From: Jatrophihabitans sp.
GTDB lineage: Bacteria > Actinomycetota > Actinomycetes > Mycobacteriales > Jatrophihabitantaceae
Reading direction: 5' to 3'
NCBI GenBank assembly: GCA_036389035.1
Contig: DASVQQ010000015.1
Coordinates: 35,835 to 99,834 of the forward strand
DNA: 64,000 bases
Shown here: positions 1 through 6,946 of the stretch, in pieces
How the letters are laid out: each line of letters starts with the position of its first letter
Position numbering within the stretch: position 1 is the stretch's first letter
Notes under the pieces: generated by a model
What the model saw: the letters and a program-made list of their open reading frames with translations, nothing else
The model's database searches: none
Told to the model about the DNA's origin: nothing
Translations under genes and position numbers: made by a program

Positions 1-1
1 G

Positions 2-124
2 TCGTGGTTGACGATCTGGGACGACCTGCTGCCCGAATACCCGGCGGAGGTGTCCGAGGCTGACGCGAGCATCGTGGCCGACGCGTTGATCGCCTCCTAC
101 GGCGGTCGCCGCTCAGCCACCTGA
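2..124 (+). CDS. C-terminal tail of an unidentified protein (partial)
   Basis: An open frame enters from the left edge and ends at TGA 122-124, giving 40 residues (SWLTIWDDLLPEYPAEV... GRRSAT). No domain can be named from so short a tail. Its last 45 bp (80-124) recur exactly at 1687-1731, so the end of this gene has been copied or left behind on the far side of the next two genes. The frame has normal high-GC third-position use. Confidence 0.5.
   Translation, partial: SWLTIWDDLLPEYPAEVSEADASIVADALIASYGGRRSAT
80..124 (+). repeat. 45-bp direct repeat, copy 1
   Basis: These 45 bp, the 3' end of the partial gene including its stop codon, are identical to 1687-1731 in the same orientation. The similarity extends about 8 bp further left (ATCGTGGC) with one base deleted in copy 2. 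The two copies bracket a 1.6-kb segment with a GNAT gene and a PNPOx-fold gene. Confidence 0.9.
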
Positions 125-213
125 GCGGTCAGGGGTTCGAACGTTCGACGGCGGCACGATGGTCGGGTGTCCTCACCGAACAATTCGGGTGCACGCCGCG
201 AGCGTGACAGTGT

Positions 214-1092
214 TTGATCGCAAGCGTGGCGATCGAGCTGGGCACCCCGCAAGCCGGTCAGCTCGACGACGTCGTGCGCGCCCTTCGAGACTGGCAGCAC
301 GACGCATCGCCGCTGCAGCTGCATCCGGGTGACCTGGGCTGGTTCTGGCGGTTCGGCGCGGAGGCGACGGCCGCGGCGGTGCGGACCTGGAGCCGAGGCG
401 GACAGATTCTCGCCATCGGATTGCTGGACGGTCCTGAGCTGCTGCGGATGACGGTCGCGCCTGAGGTCTGGCGCGAGGAGGAGTTGGCTCACCAGGTGGT
501 CGCGGACTCCTCCGATCCGGAGCGTGGCGTCCTACCGGCAGGAAGGGTGTCCGTCGAGACTCCGAACGGCGCCAGAGTCCACGATCTGCTGTCCGAGGTC
601 GGCTGGAGCGCCGGCGAGCCGTGGACGCCGCTGCGCCGCGACCTAACCGGGCCGGTGGAAGAAACCGATCTGCCGATCGTGGTGATCGGGCCGGAGCAGG
701 CGTCCGAATTCACAGCCGTCCACCGGTCGGCATTCGGCAGTACGCGGTTCACCGAGGAGCGATGGCAGGCGATGGCGGCCGGTTCGCCGTTCACCGACGC
801 ACGGTGCCTGCTCGCGCACGACGACGCGGGCGTCGCGGTAGCGACGGTGACAGTGTGGTCGGCCGGTCCGGGGAAGCCGGGGCTGATCGAGCCGATGGGC
901 GTCCACGCCGAACATTGCGGGCGCGGCTACGGCCGGGCGATCTGCATTGCCGCGGCGGCCGAACTCCAGAGGCTGGGTTCGTCGAGTGCGCTCGTCTGCA
1001 CCCCGAGCGCGCGTGCTGGCGCCGTCGCCACCTACCAGTCAGCGGGCTTCCAGCGACTCCCCGAACGGCTGGACAGAACCCGGGACGCCTGA
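214..1092 (+). CDS. GNAT-family N-acetyltransferase
   Basis: A 292-residue protein with a GNAT fold in its C-terminal half. The acetyl-CoA binding motif A is seen around residues 230-245 (GVHAEHCGRGYGRAI), followed by the motif B-like segment ending YQSAGF. The N-terminal half is long enough to be a degenerate second GNAT domain, as in tandem-GNAT actinobacterial proteins. The substrate is unknown. The start could be TTG 214 or GTG 226; neither has a clear Shine-Dalgarno sequence. It is convergent with the PNPOx-fold gene, and the two lie between copies of the 45-bp repeat, which suggests they arrived or were duplicated as a unit. Confidence 0.8.
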   Translation: MIASVAIELGTPQAGQLDDVVRALRDWQHDASPLQLHPGDLGWFWRFGAEATAAAVRTWSRGGQILAIGLLDGPELLRMTVAPEVWREEELAHQVVADSSDPERGVLPAGRVSVETPNGARVHDLLSEVGWSAGEPWTPLRRDLTGPVEETDLPIVVIGPEQASEFTAVHRSAFGSTRFTEERWQAMAAGSPFTDARCLLAHDDAGVAVATVTVWSAGPGKPGLIEPMGVHAEHCGRGYGRAICIAAAAELQRLGSSSALVCTPSARAGAVATYQSAGFQRLPERLDRTRDA

Positions 1093-1105
1093 GCGACTGG
1101 CCGGC

Positions 1106-1630
1106 TCAGAATCGGAACCGGGTCAAACCTCCCGGGTCGGATGACAAGGCCACCGTCGCTGAACGGGGCTCGATCCGGTAGACGTTCCACGGCGGTGGCC
1201 CCTGCGACGGTGCGTTGAACGGAGCTGTGATCCCCGAGCCGCTCTCGTCGGGCTTCGCCGGCCAGCCGCTGTCAGCCCAAGCCCTGGCGATGCGTGCCAG
1301 GGCGGCAGGGTCGCTCACCCGCGTCGCGTCACCCTCGAACACCACATCGGCATCGCGAATCGACACCGCGACCGAACACCGCGGGTCACGAGCCACATTG
1401 CGCCCCTTGCGCGTACCGGTACCTGTCTGGAACCAGAACCTGCCGTCCAGCCACATCGCACCGACAGCGGTCACATGCGGGCTGCCGTCCTCGTTGACGG
1501 TGGCCAACCACGTCGTGCGCGCATTGATCCCGTCCGGAGCCGGCGCCGAGCCCGCGTCCAGTTTCTCGACGATGCCGTCCCACTCCACCGGCGGCAAGCC
1601 GTCCGCCTTACCGATATTGATGATTTCCAT
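1106..1630 (-). CDS. Pyridoxamine 5'-phosphate oxidase-fold protein, possibly flavin or F420 dependent
   Basis: A 174-residue protein with the split beta-barrel signature of the PNPOx/FDOR superfamily: an early strand TTWLATVNEDGSPHVTAVG, then WFQTGTGTRKGRN, RCSVAVSI, and a conserved-looking end GGLTRFRF. Members bind FMN or F420 and reduce or bind small molecules; the window also carries F420 synthesis genes, but cofactor choice here is inference. ATG 1630 is preferred over GTG 1669 because family similarity begins there and a perfect inverted repeat lies immediately upstream (1634-1650). The gene lies inside the segment bracketed by the 45-bp repeats. Confidence 0.75.
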   Translation of the reverse strand: MEIINIGKADGLPPVEWDGIVEKLDAGSAPAPDGINARTTWLATVNEDGSPHVTAVGAMWLDGRFWFQTGTGTRKGRNVARDPRCSVAVSIRDADVVFEGDATRVSDPAALARIARAWADSGWPAKPDESGSGITAPFNAPSQGPPPWNVYRIEPRSATVALSSDPGGLTRFRF

Positions 1631-1633
1631 AAC

Positions 1634-1650
1634 GCGAAAGGTACTTTCGC
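1634..1650. promoter_or_regulatory. Inverted repeat at the start of the PNPOx-fold gene
   Basis: GCGAAAG-GTA-CTTTCGC is a perfect 7-bp inverted repeat with a 3-bp spacer, three bases upstream of the ATG at 1630. The position suits an operator for an unknown repressor. A translation-blocking hairpin is also possible. Confidence 0.45.
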
Positions 1651-1686
1651 CACGCGTCCAAGCCAACACTCAGCGAGGATCGTGGC

Positions 1687-1731
1687 GACGCGTTGATCGC
1701 CTCCTACGGCGGTCGCCGCTCAGCCACCTGA
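1687..1731 (+). repeat. 45-bp direct repeat, copy 2
   Basis: Identical to 80-124, including the stop codon of the partial gene. Here the sequence has no upstream reading frame and appears to be a non-coding remnant between the PNPOx-fold gene and the RelE-like toxin gene. Confidence 0.9.
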
Positions 1732-1771
1732 ACGCTGCGCCGATCCGCGCAGACATCCTTCGATCGTGCGC

Positions 1772-2053
1772 CTACCTTGCGCGGTAAGCATCGCTTCGAC
1801 GCTCGATTCGTAGCACGATGACTTCGCGTAGGTCATCGTTGATTCGATATAGCACGCGGTAGGTTCCTCGTCGCGCGGACCAGATGCCCGCCAGATCGTC
1901 CCGGAGTTGTTTGCCTACTCGCTGTGGGTTCTCGATCAGCGCAGTTGTCAGAAAGTCGATCACGGCGACCGCCGCGGCTTCAGGCAACTTGTCGGCGATA
2001 GCTCGCTGGGCAGGCGGGGCGACCACCAGCTCGTACGGTTGCTGGTCGCTCAC
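1772..2053 (-). CDS. RelE/ParE-family toxin
   Basis: A 93-residue basic protein matching the RelE/ParE toxin family: N-terminal YELVVAPPAQRAIADKLP, then NPQRVGKQLRDDLAGIWSARRGTYRVLYRI and the C-terminal strand VIVLRIERRSDAYR. RelE members cleave mRNA in the ribosome; ParE members poison gyrase. The GTYRVLYRI segment and C-terminal basic R/Y residues fit RelE better. It overlaps its antitoxin gene by 4 bp (ATGA at 2050-2053), the usual coupling for such pairs. Confidence 0.9.
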   Translation of the reverse strand: MSDQQPYELVVAPPAQRAIADKLPEAAAVAVIDFLTTALIENPQRVGKQLRDDLAGIWSARRGTYRVLYRINDDLREVIVLRIERRSDAYRAR

Positions 2054-2316
2054 CCGCGCAATCCGCGAACCGCATCGACGCCACGCACCACGTCGCCACG
2101 CGCATAGGCAGCGTCCGCCTCGCGGATGTCCGCCAGCGCGTCAGGGTCACTCAGCACATCGATCGTCTCTTCCAGCTGAGCCAGGTCATCCGGACTGATC
2201 AACACCGCAGCAGGCCGGCCGTTGCGAGTCACCACCAACCGCTCGTGATGGTGCTCGACCCGGTCGACCATCTCGCTCAAGTGATCCCGGACCGTACGGA
2301 GCGACTCAGTACTCAT
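2050..2316 (-). CDS. Phd/YefM-family antitoxin
   Basis: An 88-residue protein with the Phd/YefM N-terminal DNA-binding and dimerisation region (TVRDHLSEMVDRVEHHHERLVVTRNGRPAAVLISPDDLAQLEETIDVL), followed by an acidic C-terminal segment that would wrap the toxin. It precedes and overlaps the RelE-like toxin gene. ATG 2316 is preferred over GTG 2322: a promoter with TGGACA and CACAAT spaced by 17 bp places the transcription start at this ATG, so the message is probably leaderless. A palindrome over the -10 element fits autoregulation by the antitoxin. Confidence 0.88.
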   Translation of the reverse strand: MSTESLRTVRDHLSEMVDRVEHHHERLVVTRNGRPAAVLISPDDLAQLEETIDVLSDPDALADIREADAAYARGDVVRGVDAVRGLRG

Positions 2317-2317
2317 G

Positions 2318-2352
2318 GCCACAATTGTGGCGCACCTAGGAAAACTTGTCCA
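2318..2352 (-). promoter_or_regulatory. Toxin-antitoxin promoter with palindromic operator
   Basis: Reading the minus strand, a -35 like TGGACA lies at 2352-2347 and a -10 like CACAAT at 2329-2324, spaced by 17 bp. The -10 is embedded in the perfect 14-bp palindrome GCCACAATTGTGGC (2318-2331). The first transcribed base would fall at about 2316-2317, the antitoxin start codon. Repression by the antitoxin-toxin complex at the palindrome is inferred. Confidence 0.6.
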
Positions 2353-2407
2353 CTGCTGTTGAGCACAGCCAGAAATGCCATCGATGCGGGCAGGGCTGGC
2401 GCCTTCG

Positions 2408-3580
2408 CTAGCTGGGTGAGCCCGACTCGGGCTCGGCTTCCTCGTCCGGCTGCTCGGTCGGCTCGGCGTGTCCGGGCTCGGCTGCCGGCTCGTCCTGATC
2501 GGCGCCGGACTCGTCGGACTCGGACGGGTCGGACTCGGACGGGTCGGTGTCGGGCTGGAGCACGATGGCGGGCTGGGGCGCGTTGATGAACTGGGGCGCC
2601 GACTTGGCCCACTCCTCGTCGGCGATCGCCAGCAGCTTGATGCCGCTGATCGCGACCTGGGACAGCGGCAGGTGTGAGGCCTCGGCCGGGATGTGCACCG
2701 CGTCAGCTTGCAGCGCGACCTTGACGACGCGGAAGCCGGCCTGGCGCAGGGCGTCCTGCAGGCCGTCGGCGGTGATGCCGTTCAGGGTGCGGTAGGCCTC
2801 GAGCATGTCGCTGGCCATCTGCTGCTCGCCGCCGGAGCGCAGCCGGCGCACGATCTCGTGGTGGCTGAACCTGAACTGCGCGAAGCCCTCGGGGAACCAG
2901 TCGACGAGGTGGGTGCCGTGCGCGGAGTGGTAGAACGGCCACAGCTGGATGAACAGCACGCCGTGCGGGCGCAGCACCCGGCGGATCTCGTGCAGGATCG
3001 CGACCGGGTCCTCGATGTGCTCGAAGGCCGACCAGCTGATCACGTAGTCGAACTCGTCGTCCTCGGCCGGCAACCGGGTGGTCTCGCTCATGCAGAAGTA
3101 CAGGTTGTCGGGCAGCTTCTCCAGGCCGGCGTACTTGGCGGCCCGCTCGCGCAGCTCCTCGATGTCGTGGGTCAGGATGTCGAAGCCCACCAGCCGGTCC
3201 GGCTTGGCCTTCAGCGCGACGCCGAGGTCGATGATGCCGTCACCGCAGCCGATGTCGGCGACCGTCTTGCCCTCCAGCGAGATGCCGTCGCCGGCGAAGA
3301 ACTCCAGGACCTGCTCGGCGGCCTGCTCGTAGTGGGCGTTGAACCACACCTCGTCGTTGGCCGACTTGGAGTAGTGGTCGACGGCGGCCACCGGGGGCGG
3401 GGCCTCGATCGCGGTCTCCGAGGCGGCCGCGGCCGGTTCTGGCGCCGCGTGCGCCGCTGGGGTGTGCGGGGCTGTCGCGGTCTCGGCCGCGACCTCGGCC
3501 GCTGTCGGTTCGGCAGCCGCCGCCTTCTCCGAGATCAGGCGTTCGGGGGTCGACTCTGTCGAGGTCGTGAGCTCTGACAT
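2408..3580 (-). CDS. Class I SAM-dependent methyltransferase with Ala-rich head and acidic tail
   Basis: A 390-residue protein. Residues 1-66 are Ala/Pro/Glu-rich and probably disordered. Residues about 70-330 form a Rossmann methyltransferase with motif I at VADIGCGDGIID (107-118), then FDYVISWSAFEHIEDP and LRPHGVLFIQLWP. The last 55 residues are acidic and repetitive (DPSESDPSESDE, then many Glu/Pro), partly encoded by a 15-bp tandem repeat near 2519-2550. The H/HLVDWFPEG region resembles methyltransferases of surface glycan clusters, but the acceptor is unknown. ATG 3580 is used; the next gene is divergent. Confidence 0.8.
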   Translation of the reverse strand: MSELTTSTESTPERLISEKAAAAEPTAAEVAAETATAPHTPAAHAAPEPAAAASETAIEAPPPVAAVDHYSKSANDEVWFNAHYEQAAEQVLEFFAGDGISLEGKTVADIGCGDGIIDLGVALKAKPDRLVGFDILTHDIEELRERAAKYAGLEKLPDNLYFCMSETTRLPAEDDEFDYVISWSAFEHIEDPVAILHEIRRVLRPHGVLFIQLWPFYHSAHGTHLVDWFPEGFAQFRFSHHEIVRRLRSGGEQQMASDMLEAYRTLNGITADGLQDALRQAGFRVVKVALQADAVHIPAEASHLPLSQVAISGIKLLAIADEEWAKSAPQFINAPQPAIVLQPDTDPSESDPSESDESGADQDEPAAEPGHAEPTEQPDEEAEPESGSPS

Positions 3581-3712
3581 GGACCGCTCTCTCCTAGCTG
3601 GCCAGGCGGGTACCGACGGCCCGCGCAGCGCAGTTTAACGGTCCGCCCGGCCCGACCCGACCCACGCCGCACCTGCCCGGCCGGTGGGCCCCGCAATGCC
3701 ATACTGGCCTTC

Positions 3713-5614
3713 GTGGCGAGTCAGGCAGTTATCACCGAGGAGCGCGGCTCCCAACCCGTCGCCACGAACCCCCATCGGCTGCTGGACCGGCTGGCGATCG
3801 CGCTGGCCCTGCTGCAGGCGGCCCTGCTGTACCGGTTCATGAGTGTGGGCAGCTGGTTCCTGGACGACTTCCAGAACCTGGAGCTGGCCCAGATGAACCC
3901 GCTGTCCAGGGCGTACCTGGAGCTGACCGTGTTCGGGCACCCGCAGCCCGGCAACCGGCTGGTCAACTGGCTGCTGATCCGGGCCTTCCCGATGAACTAC
4001 CAGGTCGCGGCCGCGCTGGTCGCGATCGGCATCGGCCTGACCGCCTTCACGGTGTACCGCATCCTGCGCAACCTCTTTCCGCCCAGCCCGCTGCACCTGG
4101 TGTTCGCCTCGATGGCCGGCGCGACCGCGATGTGGCTGCCCACCGGCCAGTGGTGGGCCGGCGGCTCGGGGGTGACGGCCTGCACGCTGACCAGCGTGCT
4201 GAGCTGCGCGTCGCTGGTGCGCTGCTACCTCTCCGACAGCGGCCGGCGCAAGGTGCTCTGGGGGCTGCTGGCCGGCTTCTGGCTGCTGGCCGGGCTGATG
4301 TTCTACGAGCGGACGCTGTTCGGCTGCCTGTTCGGGGCGCTGTTCCTGCCGGCCGCGGTGTGCCGGCGGCTCAGCCCGCGCGAGCTGCTGCGGGTGCTGC
4401 GGCAGGCCTGGGTCGGCTACCTGTCGCTGGTCGTGGTGGCGGTCAGCTTCCTGGTGTACTACTTGACCGGCGCGTTCGTGCGCCGGCAGCCCGGCTACAC
4501 CAACGCCGAGGTGGCGGAGTACCTGTGGGTGGCCTGGAGCCGCGCGCTGGTGCCCAGCCTGTTCGGCGGGTCGATCCAGACCAGATCGCTGGGCCCGTAC
4601 TCCACCGCCGGCACCCCGCTGTGGTGGGTGGTGATCACCCAGCTGGCGGTGCTGGCGATCGCCGTCCTGGGGCTGCGCCGGCTCGGCTGGCGTTCGCTGC
4701 GCGGCTGGCTGATCCTGCTGCCGATCTTCCTGGTCGCGCAGTACTCGATCGCCACCGCCCGGTTGGCCGGGCACGGGCCCCGGATCGGCAACGAGTTCCG
4801 CTACATCTCAGACGTGGCAGTGCTGGCGGTGCTGGCGCTGGCGGTGGTGCTGATGCGTCCGGGGCCTGACCCGGAGCGGCCGAACGTCGCAGCCGGCGTC
4901 GAGCCCTCGCACCGGGCGGCCGGCCTGCTCAGCGGCAGCTGGCGCGGCTTGAACCGACGGCACCTGCTGATCACCGGGGTCTTCCTGCTGGTCACCTGGA
5001 CGGTGTTCATCACCTCGGCGGTGCCGGTCTCGCGCCGCTGGTCCACCGCGCCCGGAAAGACTTATGTGCCGAACCTGCAACAGGGCATCGAGGCGGCCGA
5101 CGCCCGGGGGCCGTGGAGCCTCTACACCACGATGGTGCCCAACACGCTGTCGCTGACCACGTACGGGCGCTACAGCACCTCGCCGTTCCTGGCCCGGCTG
5201 GTGAGCGGGCACGAGGTCAGCGTCGATGACCTGCGCCGGCCGATGTACGTGCTGGACCGGGCCGGGCATGTGGTGCCGGCCCAGTTCCAGACCCGCAGCA
5301 CGGTGGCGCTGGCCTGCAGCACCAGCATCAAGCAGCAGGTGTTCGCGCCACTGACGCCGGCGCTGGGCAAGGAGAACTGGAACATCAGGTTCCGCTACAA
5401 GGTGGCCAAGCCGTCGCTGCTGCGGTTCGCGGTGCACGACGGCACCCGCTACATCGAGGCGACCGGGTCCTTCCGCGGCTTTCCGGTGAAGGGGTCGGGG
5501 GAGCTGACCTTCATGCTGCGTGGCACCGCGATCAAGATCCTGCGGCTGGACGCCCAGCATCCCGGGATCTGCCTGACGGACATCCGGATCGGCCGTCCGA
5601 TCCGCGCGAGCTAA
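3713..5614 (+). CDS. Multispan membrane protein, GT-C-like
   Basis: A 633-residue protein with about ten hydrophobic segments between residues 25 and 440, followed by a soluble, probably extracytoplasmic domain of about 190 residues. The first loop has the acidic motif WFLDDFQNL after the first membrane segment, where GT-C glycosyltransferases carry a catalytic or metal-binding acidic pair. This suggests, without proving, a lipid-linked sugar transferase. Two other proteins in the window (12470-14212 and 49473-51140) share the layout of a polytopic core and extracytoplasmic tail. GTG 3713 is used; a TANNNT-like hexamer (CATACT, 3700-3705) seven bases upstream suggests a leaderless message. 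Confidence 0.7.
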   Translation: MASQAVITEERGSQPVATNPHRLLDRLAIALALLQAALLYRFMSVGSWFLDDFQNLELAQMNPLSRAYLELTVFGHPQPGNRLVNWLLIRAFPMNYQVAAALVAIGIGLTAFTVYRILRNLFPPSPLHLVFASMAGATAMWLPTGQWWAGGSGVTACTLTSVLSCASLVRCYLSDSGRRKVLWGLLAGFWLLAGLMFYERTLFGCLFGALFLPAAVCRRLSPRELLRVLRQAWVGYLSLVVVAVSFLVYYLTGAFVRRQPGYTNAEVAEYLWVAWSRALVPSLFGGSIQTRSLGPYSTAGTPLWWVVITQLAVLAIAVLGLRRLGWRSLRGWLILLPIFLVAQYSIATARLAGHGPRIGNEFRYISDVAVLAVLALAVVLMRPGPDPERPNVAAGVEPSHRAAGLLSGSWRGLNRRHLLITGVFLLVTWTVFITSAVPVSRRWSTAPGKTYVPNLQQGIEAADARGPWSLYTTMVPNTLSLTTYGRYSTSPFLARLVSGHEVSVDDLRRPMYVLDRAGHVVPAQFQTRSTVALACSTSIKQQVFAPLTPALGKENWNIRFRYKVAKPSLLRFAVHDGTRYIEATGSFRGFPVKGSGELTFMLRGTAIKILRLDAQHPGICLTDIRIGRPIRAS

Positions 5615-5715
5615 TCAGCGTGCGGCGGACTTACCAGGGTGGGCTAGTTGTTCTGAGCATCAGGCTCTCTGGGCAACATCGAAAATTCAAGCGCGCTACA
5701 ACCCCTTGCTCACTG

Positions 5716-5970
5716 TCACGCGGCGGACGCCGGCCCGATGTGCACCGTAAGGGTCAAGCCTTCTGGGTTGGGCGGGGTGGTAGCTGCCGAGCCGTCACCG
5801 AATGACAGGAGGAACTCCCGCAGGGCATCCAGCAACATGTCTTGCGCCTCTTCTCTTGAGGCTGCAGTAGTGATCACCCCCGGCAGTTCCACCAAGCCAG
5901 CCTGAATCCAGCCACCTTCAACCTGCTTGTAGACAGGTGTCAGGTGCAGCAGCTCATGGGTGGCGGTCAC
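5716..5970 (-). CDS. HicB-family antitoxin-like protein
   Basis: An 84-residue protein with the HicB partial RNase H fold: VYKQVEGGWIQAGLVELPGVITTAASREEAQDMLLDALREFLLSF. It is short and lacks a recognisable C-terminal DNA-binding domain. Start GTG 5970. The putative HicA partner lies 170 bp away on the opposite strand rather than in the same operon. Local GC content is visibly lower than in the flanks, which fits recent acquisition. Confidence 0.8.
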   Translation of the reverse strand: MTATHELLHLTPVYKQVEGGWIQAGLVELPGVITTAASREEAQDMLLDALREFLLSFGDGSAATTPPNPEGLTLTVHIGPASAA

Positions 5971-6037
5971 ACCCTCAGACTAGAGCCTGCAGCGGGGGTA
6001 TCACATGCTGGAGGCGTAAAAGACGCACAGCTCGAGA

Positions 6038-6132
6038 CTTATCAACAGGGTGCCGCGGCTCCAGTCCATTGGCTGACATGCTCAGCCTCTGGGTTTGCGG
6101 CAGCAGCAAGGACGTGGCACCAACTTGATAAG
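6038..6132. repeat. Long inverted repeat between hicB- and hicA-like genes
   Basis: The 17-nt arm CTTATCAAcagGGTGCC (6038-6054) recurs inverted as GGCACCaacTTGATAAG (6116-6132), so both halves read CTTATCAA-N3-GGTGCC. The 61 bp between hold no gene. The right arm overlaps the region just before the hicA start. It could be a pair of operator sites for divergent control or a large RNA hairpin. Confidence 0.6.
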
Positions 6133-6141
6133 AGATACCCA

Positions 6142-6330
6142 TTGATTCGCCTGCGCGATCTGGAACGGCATCTACAGCGCCATGGCTGCGAACTGCTTCG
6201 CCAAGGCGGGCGACACGCCATTTGGTGGAATCCGGTGAGCCAACGCAGATCAAGCGTCCCACGTCACCGTGAGATACCGGTGACAACAGCTAAGGCCATT
6301 TGCGCTCAGCTTGGCGTCGATTCAATTTGA
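6142..6330 (+). CDS. HicA-family mRNA interferase-like toxin
   Basis: A 62-residue protein starting at TTG 6142 with a purine-rich AGAGA upstream. It matches the HicA double-stranded RNA-binding fold: IRLRDLERHLQRHGCELLRQGGRHAIWWNP, then SSVPRHREIPVTTAKAICAQLGV. The histidine in GGRHAIWWNP sits where HicA toxins carry their catalytic His. HicA toxins cleave mRNA until bound by HicB. The reading frame runs open further upstream, but family similarity begins here. Confidence 0.8.
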   Translation: MIRLRDLERHLQRHGCELLRQGGRHAIWWNPVSQRRSSVPRHREIPVTTAKAICAQLGVDSI

Positions 6331-6394
6331 GTGAGGTCGTGAAACTGTTGCTGGGCTCGCCCAGGCCTTTCTCCAGCCCAATCTCGCGTGAACT

Positions 6395-6709
6395 TCAGCT
6401 GACGGCCCAGTAGTTGGTGGCGCCGTGGGTCGACTCCACCCACTCCTGGCCGCACAGGATCGAGACCGCCCGGCCGGTGTTCGGGTCCTCGGTGCGCACC
6501 ACGGTGGTGCACCGGCGGATGAACAGCTGGTCGGCCGGCCACTCGGTCAACTGGCCGTTGAGTTCGAGCTTGCGGGTGGAGTCGCGGCGCACCCGATAGG
6601 CGGCCATCGGTAGCGCGTGGCCCATCGGGTGCAGGCCCGGACGGGGCTGCCAGTGGCCGGCGGGGCAGTACCTGACCGCGCCGTAGGCGGGGAGTGCTGA
6701 GTTATGCAT
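6395..6709 (-). CDS. Small cysteine-containing protein behind an SOS box
   Basis: A 104-residue protein not recognised by family. It has three cysteines (YCPAGHW near residue 14, RRCTTVV, LCGQEW) and several Trp/His residues; a metal site is possible. ATG 6709 is chosen because GAGG lies just upstream and a perfect LexA box covers its promoter (6743-6758); a longer frame starting at 6829 would place the box inside coding DNA. It follows the JAMM-E1 gene in the same direction with a 223-bp gap, so it may be a damage-induced companion of the ubiquitin-like system, but that link rests on position only. Confidence 0.6.
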   Translation of the reverse strand: MHNSALPAYGAVRYCPAGHWQPRPGLHPMGHALPMAAYRVRRDSTRKLELNGQLTEWPADQLFIRRCTTVVRTEDPNTGRAVSILCGQEWVESTHGATNYWAVS

Positions 6710-6742
6710 GAGGGACCTCGTGGGAGCAGCTGGGGAGGGTGG

Positions 6743-6763
6743 TCGAACATACGTTCGATAATA
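6743..6763 (-). promoter_or_regulatory. LexA (SOS) box overlapping a -10 element
   Basis: TCGAACATACGTTCGA at 6743-6758 matches the actinobacterial LexA consensus TCGAAC-N4-GTTCGA in all fixed positions. On the minus strand a TATTAT hexamer (6763-6758) abuts it and would serve as -10 for the gene starting at 6709. LexA bound here would block that promoter. Confidence 0.75.
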
Positions 6764-6886
6764 GGTGGCGGGACGGCGGCTTTGGAAGAGCCATCTGCCC
6801 TGGCTTCGGCGGATCAACTGGCGGCGCACCGATGTCGGGATGCGCGGGGTCTCGATGCGCCGCCAGCGGTAGGCGAGTCCGGCCCC

Positions 6887-6946
6887 TTCATCGCCGGGAC
6901 TTTCATCGCCGGGACTTTCATCGCCGGCCCCTTCATTGCCGGGACC
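6887..6946 (-). repeat. Four 15-bp tandem repeats at the end of the E1 gene
   Basis: Four units of a 15-bp repeat (plus strand TTCATCGCCGGGACT and variants) start at 6887, 6902, 6917 and 6932. The last overlaps the JAMM-E1 stop codon. On the minus strand each unit carries a TGA in the same frame as the E1 stop, giving four in-frame stops 15 bp apart. Confidence 0.8.

Noticed and set aside
137..148. TCGAACGTTCGA palindrome considered as an SOS box
   Set aside because: The two TCGAAC/GTTCGA halves are joined with no spacer, whereas LexA boxes need four bases between them. It may be an unrelated palindrome.
6710..6829. N-terminal extension of the SOS-box gene to 6829
   Set aside because: The extension would put the LexA box and -10 inside the coding region and is Arg/Pro-rich without conservation signs.
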